DNA of 64,000 nt. It comes from JAPPHA01 sp963664045 (GTDB taxonomy: Bacteria; Pseudomonadota; Alphaproteobacteria; Rhodobacterales; Rhodobacteraceae). The notes below the pieces were generated by a model. The model was not told the origin of the DNA. It made no database searches and worked only from the letters and a program-made list of their open reading frames with translations. This document shows positions 18,755 through 28,308 of this stretch, piece by piece (the first letter of the stretch is position 1; each line of letters opens with the position of its first letter). The stretch is from assembly GCA_963664045.2 (NCBI GenBank), contig CAXXGT010000013.1, positions 372,001-436,000 of the forward strand, in the 5' to 3' direction. The position numbers and the translations under genes are program-made.

Positions 18755-19159
18755 TTCTCGCTGATCGGAAACGATGCGCCAGGTGCCCAGGATTCGGATT
18801 CCCTTGCGTCAGGCTCCAACCCTTTGAGTTGCGCGGGTGAGCAAATGCGATCAATCCCGACAAACTGCCATTGGAGGCCAGAAAAAAGCCAATCCACCTT
18901 TGAAATAAGGAGAACGCTCAGCCCCAGTCTGATGGCGATCTCAGGCCAAGTCAGATTACTTCGATCAAAGCCCGTGGGCGCGCTCGACAGCAAGTACAGG
19001 GCCCGAGGGCCAACCGAACGAGAAGGAATGCCACACCGCCCCGGCAAACCGAGCCATCGTAGCCAGGCAGGCATCGTGACGGTCCGCCCGAAGAGTCAGT
19101 CATTTCGCCAATGGCGCGAATGTTCCGATTACGGGCCTGGAAGACAACCGAAAGAAACA

Positions 19160-19441
19160 GGCAGAGGGAATGGGCAAATGCTCAATAACAGCCGCAACAA
19201 TTGCAACCGAGTACGGAACGACGGTCAATACGGCCGGCACGAACGCGGCGACACCCATGTCTGGCAGCACGATCGAGCCTCCCGAAGAAGCCGCTGCTTC
19301 GACACTACCGGCGAAAAATTTGGCGAAGCCCTGCTTTACCATCATGGGATTGCCGGGACACCGGTTGAAAGGACGTTGACGATCGGGCCGCCCGAAAATC
19401 TTGCCAAACGAGACGGAAGACACGATGGCAGCATTCATCCA
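19160..19441 (-). pseudogene. Fragment of a fused TRAP transporter permease
   Basis: A short stretch resembles the large-permease half of TAXI-type TRAP transporters (DctM-like, 4TM/12TM fusions). It reads PMMVKQGFAKFFAGSVEAAASSGGSI...PDMGVAAF, then VPYSVAIVAAVIEH. The region before PMMVKQ looks out of frame (VVSS...FGKIFG would continue the match in other copies). No start or remaining domains are present, so this is a scrap of a lost transporter. The rest of 18755-19656 holds nothing else I can identify. Confidence 0.55.
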
Positions 19442-19656
19442 CGCGTCAAGGAATCGACGCGTGGTATGGTTCCGCCTTTTTCCCGGGCCCTGGCCTCCGA
19501 GGTCCGATGGCAACCGGCAATCATGTTCGACAAATGGCGTGGATCCCAAGAAACAGGCAGATTCGCTTTGAAACGGGGACCCGGATTCGGCAATCCTCTT
19601 CCTCAACATGCGATTGCGTGTTGACCTCGTCTCCCGCGTTCATCCAATTGAAGACC

Positions 19657-19995
19657 ATGACCGTTTACAAGGTACTGAGACGCAACGAACTCATCGGCTT
19701 TCTCGCCAGTGCACGCACTCGCGGAAGTACCGCGGACGAGAGGGACGGATTCATACACCTGTCAACAGCGTCGCAGTTACCGGGGACCTTGGACAAGCAT
19801 TTCGGAGGCGAAAAGGAACTGAGCGTTCTTTCGTTCGAGTCGCGGGAACTGGGATGCAATCTCCGCTGGGAACATTCGCGAAACGGCCGTTTGTTTCCAC
19901 ACTACTACGGTGAACTCGAGGCCGAGTTGATCCAGTCCTGGTTTCCGGTCAAACGCGTTTCCGGCCGGCACGTTCTGCCAGCGGGATTGAATTGA
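19657..19995 (+). CDS. DUF952 family protein
   Basis: Small cytoplasmic protein of 112 residues with the family landmarks YKVLRRNELIGF, DGFIHLSTASQLPGTLDKHF, LRWEHSRNGRLFPHYYGEL. The longer upstream frame does not match the family, so ATG at 19657 is used. Its stop overlaps the pyrD start, an arrangement common in alphaproteobacteria. Biochemical function is unknown; the fold has been compared with ADP-ribosyltransferase-like proteins. Confidence 0.88.
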   Translation: MTVYKVLRRNELIGFLASARTRGSTADERDGFIHLSTASQLPGTLDKHFGGEKELSVLSFESRELGCNLRWEHSRNGRLFPHYYGELEAELIQSWFPVKRVSGRHVLPAGLN

Positions 19996-21041
19996 AGGTC
20001 TTCGAGAAACCCGGATTGGCGCTCGTCAACCGACTCGACCCGGAATTCGGTCATGGGGTGACCATCCGGGCCCTGAAACTCGGGCTTGTTAGGGGAACCG
20101 GCCCTGTTTCCACTTCAAGAACCAGGACAACTCTGGCTGGCATTGAACTGCCGAATCCGGTCGGGCTCGCTGCTGGTCTGGACAAGAATGCAGAAGTGGT
20201 CCGTCCGTTGCTGGCGACCGGGGCAGGGTTCCTGGAAATCGGTGCGGTAACCCCGAAACCGCAGACAGGCAATCAAAAGCCGCGCCTGTTCAGACTGGTC
20301 AAGGATCGTGCGATCATCAATCGGATGGGCTTCAACAGCGATGGCGCGGCGGCCGTCGCACGGAGACTCTCCCGTCACCAGGGTCCTGGTGTCATCGGAC
20401 TCAATCTTGGATCGAACACGGCAAGTCCGGACCCGGGCAAGGACTTCGCCGGGGTCATCGAGGCCTGTGGCCCATTCGTCAGTTTTGCCACCATCAATGT
20501 CTCATCGCCGAACACCAGGGGACTTCGAAGTTTCCAGCAGGCGGATGCACTCGGCGCAATCGCAGAACGGGTCGTGTTCGCAAGCGAGCGACTACAGCGG
20601 ACAATACCGGTATTCGTCAAGATCTCACCGGATCTTGACGACACGGAACTCCGCGACGTCGTGTCCGCAATTCTGCGCTCAGGGCTATCGGGAGTCATAG
20701 CCACGAACACGACGACTGACCGGTCCGGGCTTACGGACGCGCTTGCTTCTGAAAGTGGTGGCCTTTCGGGCAAACCGTTGTTTGATCGCTCAACCCTCGT
20801 TCTGTCAAAAGCCTATTCGTTTCTGGACGGTCGTTGCCCGATCATTGGCGTCGGCGGCGTTTCGTCTGCGGACGATGCCTACGGGAAAATCCGGGCCGGC
20901 GCTTCCGCCGTCCAGCTTTACTCCGCCCTGGTTTATTCCGGGTTTTCGCTCGTCAAGACCATCGTTCTCGAGCTCGACCGGCTGCTTGAACGTGACGGAT
21001 TAAAGAGTGTTTCCCATGCCGTGGGCGCGGATCTTCGATAA
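19992..21041 (+). CDS. pyrD: Dihydroorotate dehydrogenase (quinone), class 2
   Basis: Oxidises dihydroorotate to orotate at the inner membrane using quinone, the fourth step of UMP synthesis. The 349-residue TIM barrel shows the class 2 N-terminal helices (VTIRALKLGL), the FMN/substrate motifs ELPNPVGLAAGLDKNAE and RMGFNSDG, the catalytic serine loop NVSSPNTRGLR, and the C-terminal GVGGVSSADDAYGKIRAGAS. It starts at a TTG that overlaps the DUF952 stop by three bases, so the two genes are coupled. Confidence 0.95.
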   Translation: MKVFEKPGLALVNRLDPEFGHGVTIRALKLGLVRGTGPVSTSRTRTTLAGIELPNPVGLAAGLDKNAEVVRPLLATGAGFLEIGAVTPKPQTGNQKPRLFRLVKDRAIINRMGFNSDGAAAVARRLSRHQGPGVIGLNLGSNTASPDPGKDFAGVIEACGPFVSFATINVSSPNTRGLRSFQQADALGAIAERVVFASERLQRTIPVFVKISPDLDDTELRDVVSAILRSGLSGVIATNTTTDRSGLTDALASESGGLSGKPLFDRSTLVLSKAYSFLDGRCPIIGVGGVSSADDAYGKIRAGASAVQLYSALVYSGFSLVKTIVLELDRLLERDGLKSVSHAVGADLR

Positions 21042-21048
21042 GTGAGAT

Positions 21049-22386
21049 TCATTTGGCGGGACTTTGCCCGCCAAGACTCCGTTCGATCCGCGGGTAGCGG
21101 ACAGCCAACGTCAACGTCCGTACAAGGAAGAAGACGAGCAAAGCCGCCCAGAGGCCGTGATTCCCGTAAGCGTCCAACAGGTACAGAACGCTTACGCAAT
21201 AGGCTGAAAACGCGACCATCATCATGTTGCGCAGATCCCGGGTCTTGGTCGCTCCGATGAAGACCCCGTCGAGCATCCATGCTCCGGCGCCGATCAAGGG
21301 CAGCACTGCCATCCAGGGGAGATATTCGGAAGTAACCGTCCTGACCTCCTGCGATGTCGCCATCAGCGCGACCAGCCATTCACCAAATAGATAAAGCAGG
21401 GACACCAGGACAATGACAAATACAAATGCCCAAAACGATGTCAGCAGGGCTGCCCGACGTAACGCTGGCCGGTTGTTGGCACCGAACGCCTGTCCGACCA
21501 GCGACTCCGCCGCAAATGCAAACCCGTCAAGTGCGAAAGCCGCGATGTGCAATAACTGGATCAGGATCTGATCGGCGGCCAGGGTAGCATCATCGAAAGA
21601 CGATCCCAGGAAAAGAAAGGACACGAAGCTCGCCTGCAGGAGGACCGATCGGATCATGATGTCCAGATTGATCTCTGCCAACTTCAAAAGGCGCGCCCGG
21701 TCGAGAACCGCCGACCAGTCCTTCCAGCATTCACGGCTCAGATTGCTGCGTGTCAGCCATAGTCCCAATCCGAGTGCCGTCCATTCCGAAATCACCGATG
21801 CCGCCGCAACTCCGGGAATCCCCCAGCCCCATCCAATAACAAACAGGAAGTCCAGGATGACGTTCAGACCGTTGACCCACAACTGAAGAACAAAGACAGA
21901 GCGCGTCCGTTCCGTTGCGATCAGCCAGCCAAAGATGCCGTAGGCCGCTATTGCGGCCGGAGCTCCGAGGAAACGTATTTGCAGGTATTCGCGCGCCAGC
22001 GTCTCGACTTCGGTTGACGCCGGGGACAGTCGAAAACTCACCCAAATGATCGGAGCCTGGAAAACGACAAACAGGCACCCGGCACCGAAACCGGCCAGGA
22101 GTGCCCTCAACAGCAAGGCCGAGACTTCCTGGTTGTTTCCGGCGCCGACCGCCTGGGCCGTCATGCCTGATGTTCCCATTCGCAGGAATCCGAAGAACCA
22201 GTAAAACGCCGACAGGATAATTGCGCCGATCCCGACCGCTCCGATCGGGGCCGCCAGACCGAGCTGACCGATGACGGCGGTGTCGACAGCTCCGATCATC
22301 GGAACAGTCGCATTTGCCAGAACGATCGGAATTGCGATGCGAAGAACCCGGCGATGCGAAATCTCGCCTATCGAGCCACTAGGCAT
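21049..22386 (-). CDS. MATE family efflux transporter, DinF-like
   Basis: Twelve-helix cation/drug antiporter of 445 residues. The N-terminal lobe opens with RIAIPIVLANATVPMIGAVDTAVIG, and a second lobe starts near residue 235 with the matching pattern. Motifs GMTAQAVGAGN and AAESLVGQAFG mark the two lobes. The start overlaps the preceding double-hotdog gene by eight bases. It is convergent with pyrD. Substrate unknown. Confidence 0.88.
   Translation of the reverse strand: MPSGSIGEISHRRVLRIAIPIVLANATVPMIGAVDTAVIGQLGLAAPIGAVGIGAIILSAFYWFFGFLRMGTSGMTAQAVGAGNNQEVSALLLRALLAGFGAGCLFVVFQAPIIWVSFRLSPASTEVETLAREYLQIRFLGAPAAIAAYGIFGWLIATERTRSVFVLQLWVNGLNVILDFLFVIGWGWGIPGVAAASVISEWTALGLGLWLTRSNLSRECWKDWSAVLDRARLLKLAEINLDIMIRSVLLQASFVSFLFLGSSFDDATLAADQILIQLLHIAAFALDGFAFAAESLVGQAFGANNRPALRRAALLTSFWAFVFVIVLVSLLYLFGEWLVALMATSQEVRTVTSEYLPWMAVLPLIGAGAWMLDGVFIGATKTRDLRNMMMVAFSAYCVSVLYLLDAYGNHGLWAALLVFFLVRTLTLAVRYPRIERSLGGQSPAK
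21053..21074. terminator. Perfect 8-bp hairpin between convergent pyrD and MATE genes
   Basis: TTGGCGGG and CCCGCCAA flank a 6-base loop, just after the pyrD stop and inside the last codons of the convergent MATE gene. GC-rich and well placed to end pyrD transcripts, but it lacks a T-tract on either side, so intrinsic termination is not certain. Confidence 0.4.
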
Positions 22387-23392
22387 CTGCGACCGGGTTC
22401 AGAAAATGACCTGTTGCCTCGGCGAATAGCCGGTCACGCTGTCCTTGCCACGCCTCGACCCGGACGGACACGAACCTTGATCCGAACCGATTGATTCGGG
22501 CTCGCGCATAACTGGTCTCAGCCAGGCCAGGTCTCAGGAAATCAATTGAAAAGTCAATTGTCTTTGGATGTTTCTTGATGAAACCTGCCCTGTTGTCTTC
22601 ATCGTCTTCGATGATCCCGCCATGGCCGGGACCTCCGTTCGCGGCCGAACGCGAGCGCGACATGAGTTCGACTGCAGCGACAGCTTCCAGGAAACCGGCG
22701 ATTGCGCCTCCGTGAAGAGCCGGAATCATCGGATTCCCGACAAGATTCTCGGCGAACCTCATGACAGCGGTGAGCTCATCTCCATGGCGGTCGAACGTGA
22801 TTCCCATGAAATCGACGTAGGGAATCGTTCGAAATACATCGAGATTGCGTTCGCCCGGCAAGTCGCCTGCATTCATGCGTTTCGAGCCCGTACCTGAATC
22901 GCCCGTATCGACCGTCAAGCCGGACGCTCCGCGAGGTTGGACAAGGCTCTCGTACCAGGCGCGCGAATTCGCCCGTGTCGGCGTAAACGTAAAGGCACCT
23001 GTGGCAGAGGCGACCGGTCGTTCATCGTCGTCCCATGCGTGCCCCCTTACGAAAGCGACAGACTTGGTGGCATGATAGACCTCGGCCCTTGCACGGACAG
23101 ATTGCCCGGGTCTCGCCGAACGCATGTAATCAATTCGAAGGTCGATGGTCGCCGTCGGGGCGTTGTTTTTCGGATGCGAGAGTACCGCCGCTCCGCCACA
23201 GGTGTCCAGCAGCGCCGATACCGCGCCGCCGTGAATGACCGATGTTCTCGGGTCGCCCACCAGTTCGGGCCTCCAGGGCATGCGCATCGTCGCCGCCCCG
23301 TCACCGACAGATTCGACATCGATTCCGAGAGCTCGGCAATGAGCGAGCGAACCGACAAAGGCCGGATACACCCGATCGTCGGATTTGTTCAT
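22379..23392 (-). CDS. Tandem (double) hotdog thioesterase-like protein
   Basis: Two PaaI/YdiI-like hotdog domains in one 337-residue chain. Domain 1 (about 15-140) carries SVIHGGAVSALLDTCGGAAV, with PTATIDLRIDYMRSARPG after it. Domain 2 (about 185-330) carries IPALHGGAIAGFLEAVAAVEL, with TIDFSIDFLRPGLAE. Both keep the HGG helix motif, so both could hold substrate. It overlaps the MATE gene by eight bases and may share an operon with it and the SDR gene upstream. Acyl-CoA thioester hydrolysis is inferred from the family. Confidence 0.82.
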   Translation of the reverse strand: MNKSDDRVYPAFVGSLAHCRALGIDVESVGDGAATMRMPWRPELVGDPRTSVIHGGAVSALLDTCGGAAVLSHPKNNAPTATIDLRIDYMRSARPGQSVRARAEVYHATKSVAFVRGHAWDDDERPVASATGAFTFTPTRANSRAWYESLVQPRGASGLTVDTGDSGTGSKRMNAGDLPGERNLDVFRTIPYVDFMGITFDRHGDELTAVMRFAENLVGNPMIPALHGGAIAGFLEAVAAVELMSRSRSAANGGPGHGGIIEDDEDNRAGFIKKHPKTIDFSIDFLRPGLAETSYARARINRFGSRFVSVRVEAWQGQRDRLFAEATGHFLNPVADA

Positions 23393-23458
23393 TCTTCTTA
23401 CGCCTCAGGAGATTTCCATGACCCTTCGCGGATGCAGGACCGCGCGTGGACGCGGCGA

Positions 23459-24199
23459 TCAGATCGTCCGCCCTCCGTCAACGGGCAATATGGCACCGGT
23501 CACCATCCCGGCATCGTCGGAGCAGAGAAAACTTGCGGCGTTTGCCAGGTCATCAGGAACACTAAACCTCCCCAGAGGAATGGTCGACAGGAAAGCAGCC
23601 CTCGTTTCCGGAGTGTCCTCGCCAAGAAACCGCTTGAGCAGCGGAGTTTCACCGGCGACCGGCGCCAGCGCGTTAACTCGAATACGATCGGATGCCAGTT
23701 CGATGGCCATGGTTCGGGTGGCCGTGATCATCCATCCTTTCGACGCGTTGTACCAGGTCAATCGCGGGCGTGGCGACAATCCGGCGGTCGATGCGATGTT
23801 CAGGATACAACCTCCTCCGGTCTTTTTCATGTGCGGAACGAAATACGTGGCCGTCAGAAAGACCGACATGCAGTTGACACGGAATACCGAAAGGAATTCA
23901 TCCTCTGTAATGTCCTCGAGCGGTGCGGGATCGTGCGTAATCCCGGCATTGTTGACGAGAATGTCCGGTGCACCGAATTCCCGGCAGAACGCACTTGCGA
24001 ATTCGCCAACGCTTCCGCTGTCAGACACGTCGACCTCGAACGCGCGAGCGCCGGACTCGCGCGCAACCGCCGCGGCATTTTCGATATTGATGTCTGCTAT
24101 GGCGACTCGCGCCCCTTGTTCTGCGAAGCGCCGTGCGATGCCGGCGCCAAATCCGGATCCTCCTCCCGTAACAATCGCTGATTTTCCTTCAAGGATCAT
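23459..24199 (-). CDS. SDR family oxidoreductase (FabG-like)
   Basis: Classical short-chain dehydrogenase/reductase of 246 residues. The cofactor motif TGGGSGFGAG is at 11-20, NNAG at 83-86, and the catalytic Ser137, Tyr150 and Lys154 (YNASK) are all present. Asp36 after the second strand suggests NAD(H) preference. It ends with the usual PVDGGRTI. No adjacent fatty acid genes, so a general 3-oxoacyl or alcohol substrate is likely, but not identifiable from sequence. Confidence 0.9.
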   Translation of the reverse strand: MILEGKSAIVTGGGSGFGAGIARRFAEQGARVAIADINIENAAAVARESGARAFEVDVSDSGSVGEFASAFCREFGAPDILVNNAGITHDPAPLEDITEDEFLSVFRVNCMSVFLTATYFVPHMKKTGGGCILNIASTAGLSPRPRLTWYNASKGWMITATRTMAIELASDRIRVNALAPVAGETPLLKRFLGEDTPETRAAFLSTIPLGRFSVPDDLANAASFLCSDDAGMVTGAILPVDGGRTI

Positions 24200-24491
24200 G
24201 CCGAAGCCCCCCTGTTCATGTCACCAAATCCGAAAACGAAGTTAATCCGTCGCCACGCACCGCTCCGCCGGTCGGAGCGGTCGTCCATAGGCACCTGATC
24301 CATTCGGGATCGTCTATCAGTTTCGCTGCCCGGATGTTCAAGCATGTTTTCGATCGTTGCCCGCCTCGAGGTGCCGTATTGACGCATCGCGTCACAGATG
24401 TCGGGTATCAGAATTCGGTTTCCTTTTCCGCTCTTCTCACGGGGTTTCTGATCTTGCGATTTTGCGGTGTCTCTGTCAGCTTCCTGCCATC

Positions 24492-25703
24492 ATGACGAAA
24501 CGCCGAAATCGCTGCCTCGACTTGACCGGGTTCGACGCGGTTGCACGAAACTGTCTGCGCATCCTGTTCGTGGTCTTGTCGACGCTGGCTTTTTCGGGTC
24601 ACGGGGCTGCCTCCACTACCATGGACACGACTGCCAAGGCGGCAATCGTCAAGGACATGACGTCCGGAACCATCTTGCTGGAGAAAAACCCCGATCTGAG
24701 GCTCCCGCCGGCGTCGATGTCCAAACTGATGACATTGTATCTTCTTTTCGATGCGCTCAGGGACAAACGGGTCGGCCTGCAAACCAGGTTCCAGGTGTCC
24801 GGGAAGGCTGCCGCGATGGGTGGATCGAAGATGTTCCTGAGAGAAGGAGAAACCGTCACGGTTGACGACCTGATCCGGGGCGTCATCGTTCAGTCCGGTA
24901 ACGACGCATGCATAGCAATCGCCGAGAACCTCGCGGGAACGGAAGAGGCGTTCGTTCGTTTCATGAATTTGCAGGCTGAGGCAATGGGTCTGAAGTCTTC
25001 GACATTTGCCAACTCTACGGGTTGGCCTCATCCGAATCATCTGATGAGCGCGACGGACCTGATCACACTTGCCGAACGCATCATTTCGGAATTCCCCGAA
25101 TACTACGGGTATTTCAAGGAGCCGAGCTTTACGTGGGGGGGGATCACCCAGAGCAACAGGAACCCCCTGTTGGGACTTGACACCTATGTCGACGGCCTGA
25201 AGACCGGGCACACCAACGAGGCAGGCTACGGGTTGGTTGGCTCGGCAGACAATGGTGTTCGCAGAATCCTGTTCGTCGTTTCCGGGCTTGAAAGTGAATC
25301 GGAGAGACGGCGTGAATCGTTGCGACTCGTCAACTGGGCATTCCGCGAGTTCTCGATTATCAAGGTATTCGAGCAGAATTCCCGGATCGCAAAGGCAAGA
25401 GTGTCACTCGGTACAACAAGAGAGGTCGGACTTGTTTTGGCAACAGACCTGTTTGTAACGTCGCCATTCTGGGCGAAAGACGACATGAAAGTTACCCTGA
25501 AGTATCGTGAGCCATTGGAAGCGCCATTTGAAAAAGGAAGCCATGTTGCGGATCTCGTCGTCGAATTTCCCGGATTTCCCCTGACGACCTACCCACTGCG
25601 GGCGGAATCATCAGTCGAGAGAGGTGGTATCATTTCGCGCATCTTGGCCGTATTCGAGATCATGTGGATCCGCTTGTATTCCCTGGTTCCGGGCATGAGT
25701 TGA
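24492..25703 (+). CDS. dacC: D-alanyl-D-alanine carboxypeptidase (PBP5/6 type)
   Basis: Periplasmic penicillin-binding protein that trims the terminal D-Ala of peptidoglycan peptides. After a signal sequence (about residues 20-40) come the three active-site motifs: SxxK at Ser75-Lys78 (SMSK), SGN at 135-137 and KTG at 237-239. A C-terminal beta domain and amphipathic anchor (ISRILAVFEIMWIRLYSL) complete the 403-residue protein. ATG at 24492 gives a proper signal peptide. tmk starts eight bases after its stop. Confidence 0.94.
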   Translation: MTKRRNRCLDLTGFDAVARNCLRILFVVLSTLAFSGHGAASTTMDTTAKAAIVKDMTSGTILLEKNPDLRLPPASMSKLMTLYLLFDALRDKRVGLQTRFQVSGKAAAMGGSKMFLREGETVTVDDLIRGVIVQSGNDACIAIAENLAGTEEAFVRFMNLQAEAMGLKSSTFANSTGWPHPNHLMSATDLITLAERIISEFPEYYGYFKEPSFTWGGITQSNRNPLLGLDTYVDGLKTGHTNEAGYGLVGSADNGVRRILFVVSGLESESERRRESLRLVNWAFREFSIIKVFEQNSRIAKARVSLGTTREVGLVLATDLFVTSPFWAKDDMKVTLKYREPLEAPFEKGSHVADLVVEFPGFPLTTYPLRAESSVERGGIISRILAVFEIMWIRLYSLVPGMS

Positions 25704-25711
25704 GGCGGCCC

Positions 25712-26350
25712 ATGCCGCATACCGGATCGCAAGGATTTTTCGTCTCTCTCGAGGGAATTGACGGCTGTGGCAAATCCACCCAGGCGAAATTGCTGGCCGA
25801 GGCATTTCGATCGCTGGGAAAAACGGTCGTGGCGACAAGGGAACCCGGCGGCTCTCCAGGCGCGGAAGAGATCCGTCCGCTGCTGGTCGAAGGCCACAAG
25901 ACGCGCTGGCTGCCGGAAACCGAGTTCCTGTTGTTTACGGCTGCCCGGTTTGAACATTTCCGGTCGGTAATCCAGCCGGCACTATCGGCAGGAAAGATCG
26001 TTGTCTGCGACAGGTATGTCGATTCAACGCGGATTTACCAGGGAGTCGTACGTTCGGATCTTCGAAGGCTGGTCGACCTCCTGCACGACCAGCTCGGGAT
26101 TCGGCCGCCCGACTTGACGATTTTGCTCGACCTCGACCCAGAAATGGCTTTCGAACGACGTCAGGCGACTCGTTCGTCCGAAATGCGATTCGAGAGTTTC
26201 GGCAAGGAATTTCAACGCAAGGCCAGGCAAGCTTTTCTCGAACTTGCCAACGAAGATCCCGAACGCATCAAGATTGTTGACGCAAACTGCGCACCGGAGG
26301 CCGTCGGCCGACTGGTCTTCGAGGCGGCGCTAGGGAAGCATCGTGAGTGA
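25712..26350 (+). CDS. tmk: Thymidylate kinase
   Basis: Phosphorylates dTMP to dTDP. P-loop EGIDGCGKST, the DRYVDSTRIYQG motif and an arginine-bearing lid segment (RQATRSSEMRFE) are visible; 212 residues from ATG 25712, which has GAGG at good spacing. The stop overlaps the holB start by eight bases. The dacC-tmk-holB order is conserved in alphaproteobacteria. Confidence 0.95.
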   Translation: MPHTGSQGFFVSLEGIDGCGKSTQAKLLAEAFRSLGKTVVATREPGGSPGAEEIRPLLVEGHKTRWLPETEFLLFTAARFEHFRSVIQPALSAGKIVVCDRYVDSTRIYQGVVRSDLRRLVDLLHDQLGIRPPDLTILLDLDPEMAFERRQATRSSEMRFESFGKEFQRKARQAFLELANEDPERIKIVDANCAPEAVGRLVFEAALGKHRE

Positions 26351-27488
26351 GTCCGGGCGCCCCGAGTCCGATTGCATTGCCGGCGCTCCCCATCCACGCC
26401 GTGCTCGGCAACTGGTCGGTCATGAAGACGTCCAGCGCGAGTTCATGACTGCAGTTGGCTCGCAACGTGTTCACCACGCCTGGATGCTTGCCGGTCCCAA
26501 AGGAATTGGTAAGGCTACCCTCGCGTGGCGAATTGCGAGCTACTTCCTGACCGGCGCACCTGATCCCGATGCCGATCCGGATCCTCGAAATGAAGCCGGC
26601 CACGGAAGACTCCTGGTCCCTGCCCCGGATGTTTCGAATCCCGTTTTCAGCCGTATTCTCGCTCTGAGCGACCCGGACCTTTTCTTGTGCCGACGAACCT
26701 GGGACGAAAAAAGACAGAGAATGCGGCCATTCATTACTGTCGATGAAATCCGTCGGTTGCGATCGCACTACTCTCAGACGTCCGCCAATGCCGGTTGGAG
26801 AATCACCATCATTGACGCGATCGACGACATGAATCCGTCTGCGGCAAACGCATTGTTGAAATTGTTGGAGGAACCGCCTGAAAAGGCCTTGTTTTTGTTG
26901 GTTTGCCACCAGTCGTCTCTGATTCTTCCGACGATTCGGTCTCGATGCAGCAAACTCTCTTGCCGCCCGCTCAATGCGGAACAGTTAGGGAGTGTACTTG
27001 CCGGTCTGGAGTGTGATCCGGAAGACCGCCACCTCATTGCTCTGGCGGAGTTGTCCGAAGGGTCGCCCGGAACAGCGGTTCAGCTGGTGGACAGTCAAGG
27101 CGTGGAGATTTACGGAGAAATAGTCCGAATTCTGTCAGGCGCTCCCAGGATGGACAGGGTACTTGTCGATCGATTTTCTGACAGCTGCAGTGGCCGAAAC
27201 AATGAACATCGCTTCGAAATCGTACTTCGGTTGCTGACGGTCGCGCTTGCACGTCTCGCGCGATTCAGCGTCCTTGGCGCGGAAAACATGACGGAGTCCG
27301 TACCCGGAGAGAAACAGATGTGGTCTAGACTGTCGCACATGCCGGGGATGGCATCGCGATGGGCGGAACTGGCTCAGGAATTGCCGCCGATGGGAAGAGT
27401 CGCGAACACCGTCAATCTTGACCCGGCGAGCATCATACTCGATATGCTGTCAAGGATAAACGCGGCCGCGAGGCACGCGCCTGCCTGA
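26343..27488 (+). CDS. holB: DNA polymerase III delta' subunit
   Basis: Clamp-loader subunit. The 381-residue protein has a P-loop-like GPKGIGKAT at 51-59, the helicase-type SANALLKLLEEPPE and the SRC sensor segment (TIRSRCSKLSC) of AAA+ clamp loaders. It starts with GTG at 26343, overlapping tmk by eight bases. The zinc-module cysteines of E. coli HolB are not evident. In relatives metG usually follows; here tatD follows after 10 bases. Confidence 0.92.
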   Translation: MSESGRPESDCIAGAPHPRRARQLVGHEDVQREFMTAVGSQRVHHAWMLAGPKGIGKATLAWRIASYFLTGAPDPDADPDPRNEAGHGRLLVPAPDVSNPVFSRILALSDPDLFLCRRTWDEKRQRMRPFITVDEIRRLRSHYSQTSANAGWRITIIDAIDDMNPSAANALLKLLEEPPEKALFLLVCHQSSLILPTIRSRCSKLSCRPLNAEQLGSVLAGLECDPEDRHLIALAELSEGSPGTAVQLVDSQGVEIYGEIVRILSGAPRMDRVLVDRFSDSCSGRNNEHRFEIVLRLLTVALARLARFSVLGAENMTESVPGEKQMWSRLSHMPGMASRWAELAQELPPMGRVANTVNLDPASIILDMLSRINAAARHAPA

Positions 27489-27498
27489 GTCGCCGCAA

Positions 27499-28308
27499 AT
27501 GCTCTCACCTGGAATCGAACTTGTCGACAGCCACTGTCATCTGGATTTTCCGGTTTTCAGCAGCGAACTGCCAGACATCGTTGACCGTGCGACACGGAAC
27601 GGCATCGCGCGCATGGTCACGATCGCAACCAGCCTGGCTTCCGAACCTGGAGTACGCGCCATCGCAGAAAGGTTTGATCCGGTGTTCTACGCGGCCGGCA
27701 CGCATCCGCACCGGGTGGCTCAAGAACCCATGGCCTCTGTCGACGATCTGATCCTGGTATCCCGGCATCCGAAGATGGTTGCGATCGGGGAGTCGGGACT
27801 GGATTATCATTACACCCGGGAGTTGGCAGAACTCCAAAAGGCCAGTCTTCGGGTGCACATCGACGCGGCGAGGACGACCGGGTTGCCACTTGTCGTTCAT
27901 GCGAGAGCGGCAGACGACGATATCGGTTCCATTCTGGAGCACGAATACGAAATCGCGCCCTTCAAGTGTGTCATGCATTGCTATTCTTCCTCCGCCGCCC
28001 TGGCCGAACTGGCCGTAAGAATGGGATTCTACCTGTCGATGTCGGGAATCGTGACATTCAGAAATGCGGAGGCACTTCGAGCAATCTTTTCGAAGGTTCC
28101 CGTCGAGCAGATCCTTGTCGAAACCGATGCACCTTACCTGGCACCGGTGCCTTTTCGCGGAAAGACGAACGAACCCTCTTATACGATGCATACGGCCACC
28201 GTCGGTGCGAGCCTGTTCGGAATGACGCTGGACGAATTCGCGTCCGTTACTACCAGGAATTTCGATCGCCTGTTCGAAAAGGCCTCCGCCAAGGGGTTCA
28301 ACGAGTGA
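27499..28308 (+). CDS. tatD: TatD family metal-dependent hydrolase (DNase)
   Basis: Amidohydrolase-fold nuclease of 269 residues. Metal ligands are visible in DSHCHLDF (N-terminus), GESGLDYHY, VVHARAADDD, CVMHCYSSS and VETDAPYLAP. These enzymes act as 3'-5' DNA/RNA exonucleases or D-aminoacyl-peptide hydrolases; the exact role is open. It overlaps the next gene by four bases. Confidence 0.92.
   Translation: MLSPGIELVDSHCHLDFPVFSSELPDIVDRATRNGIARMVTIATSLASEPGVRAIAERFDPVFYAAGTHPHRVAQEPMASVDDLILVSRHPKMVAIGESGLDYHYTRELAELQKASLRVHIDAARTTGLPLVVHARAADDDIGSILEHEYEIAPFKCVMHCYSSSAALAELAVRMGFYLSMSGIVTFRNAEALRAIFSKVPVEQILVETDAPYLAPVPFRGKTNEPSYTMHTATVGASLFGMTLDEFASVTTRNFDRLFEKASAKGFNE

Noticed and set aside
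18353..19624. Long open frame (about 423 codons) on the plus strand across the Fic remnant
   Set aside because: Composition is low in hydrophobic residues and matches no family; the minus strand carries Fic and TRAP similarity over the same bases.
22937..24181. Long plus-strand open frame (about 414 codons)
   Set aside because: Lies antisense to the double-hotdog and SDR genes, both clearly conserved.
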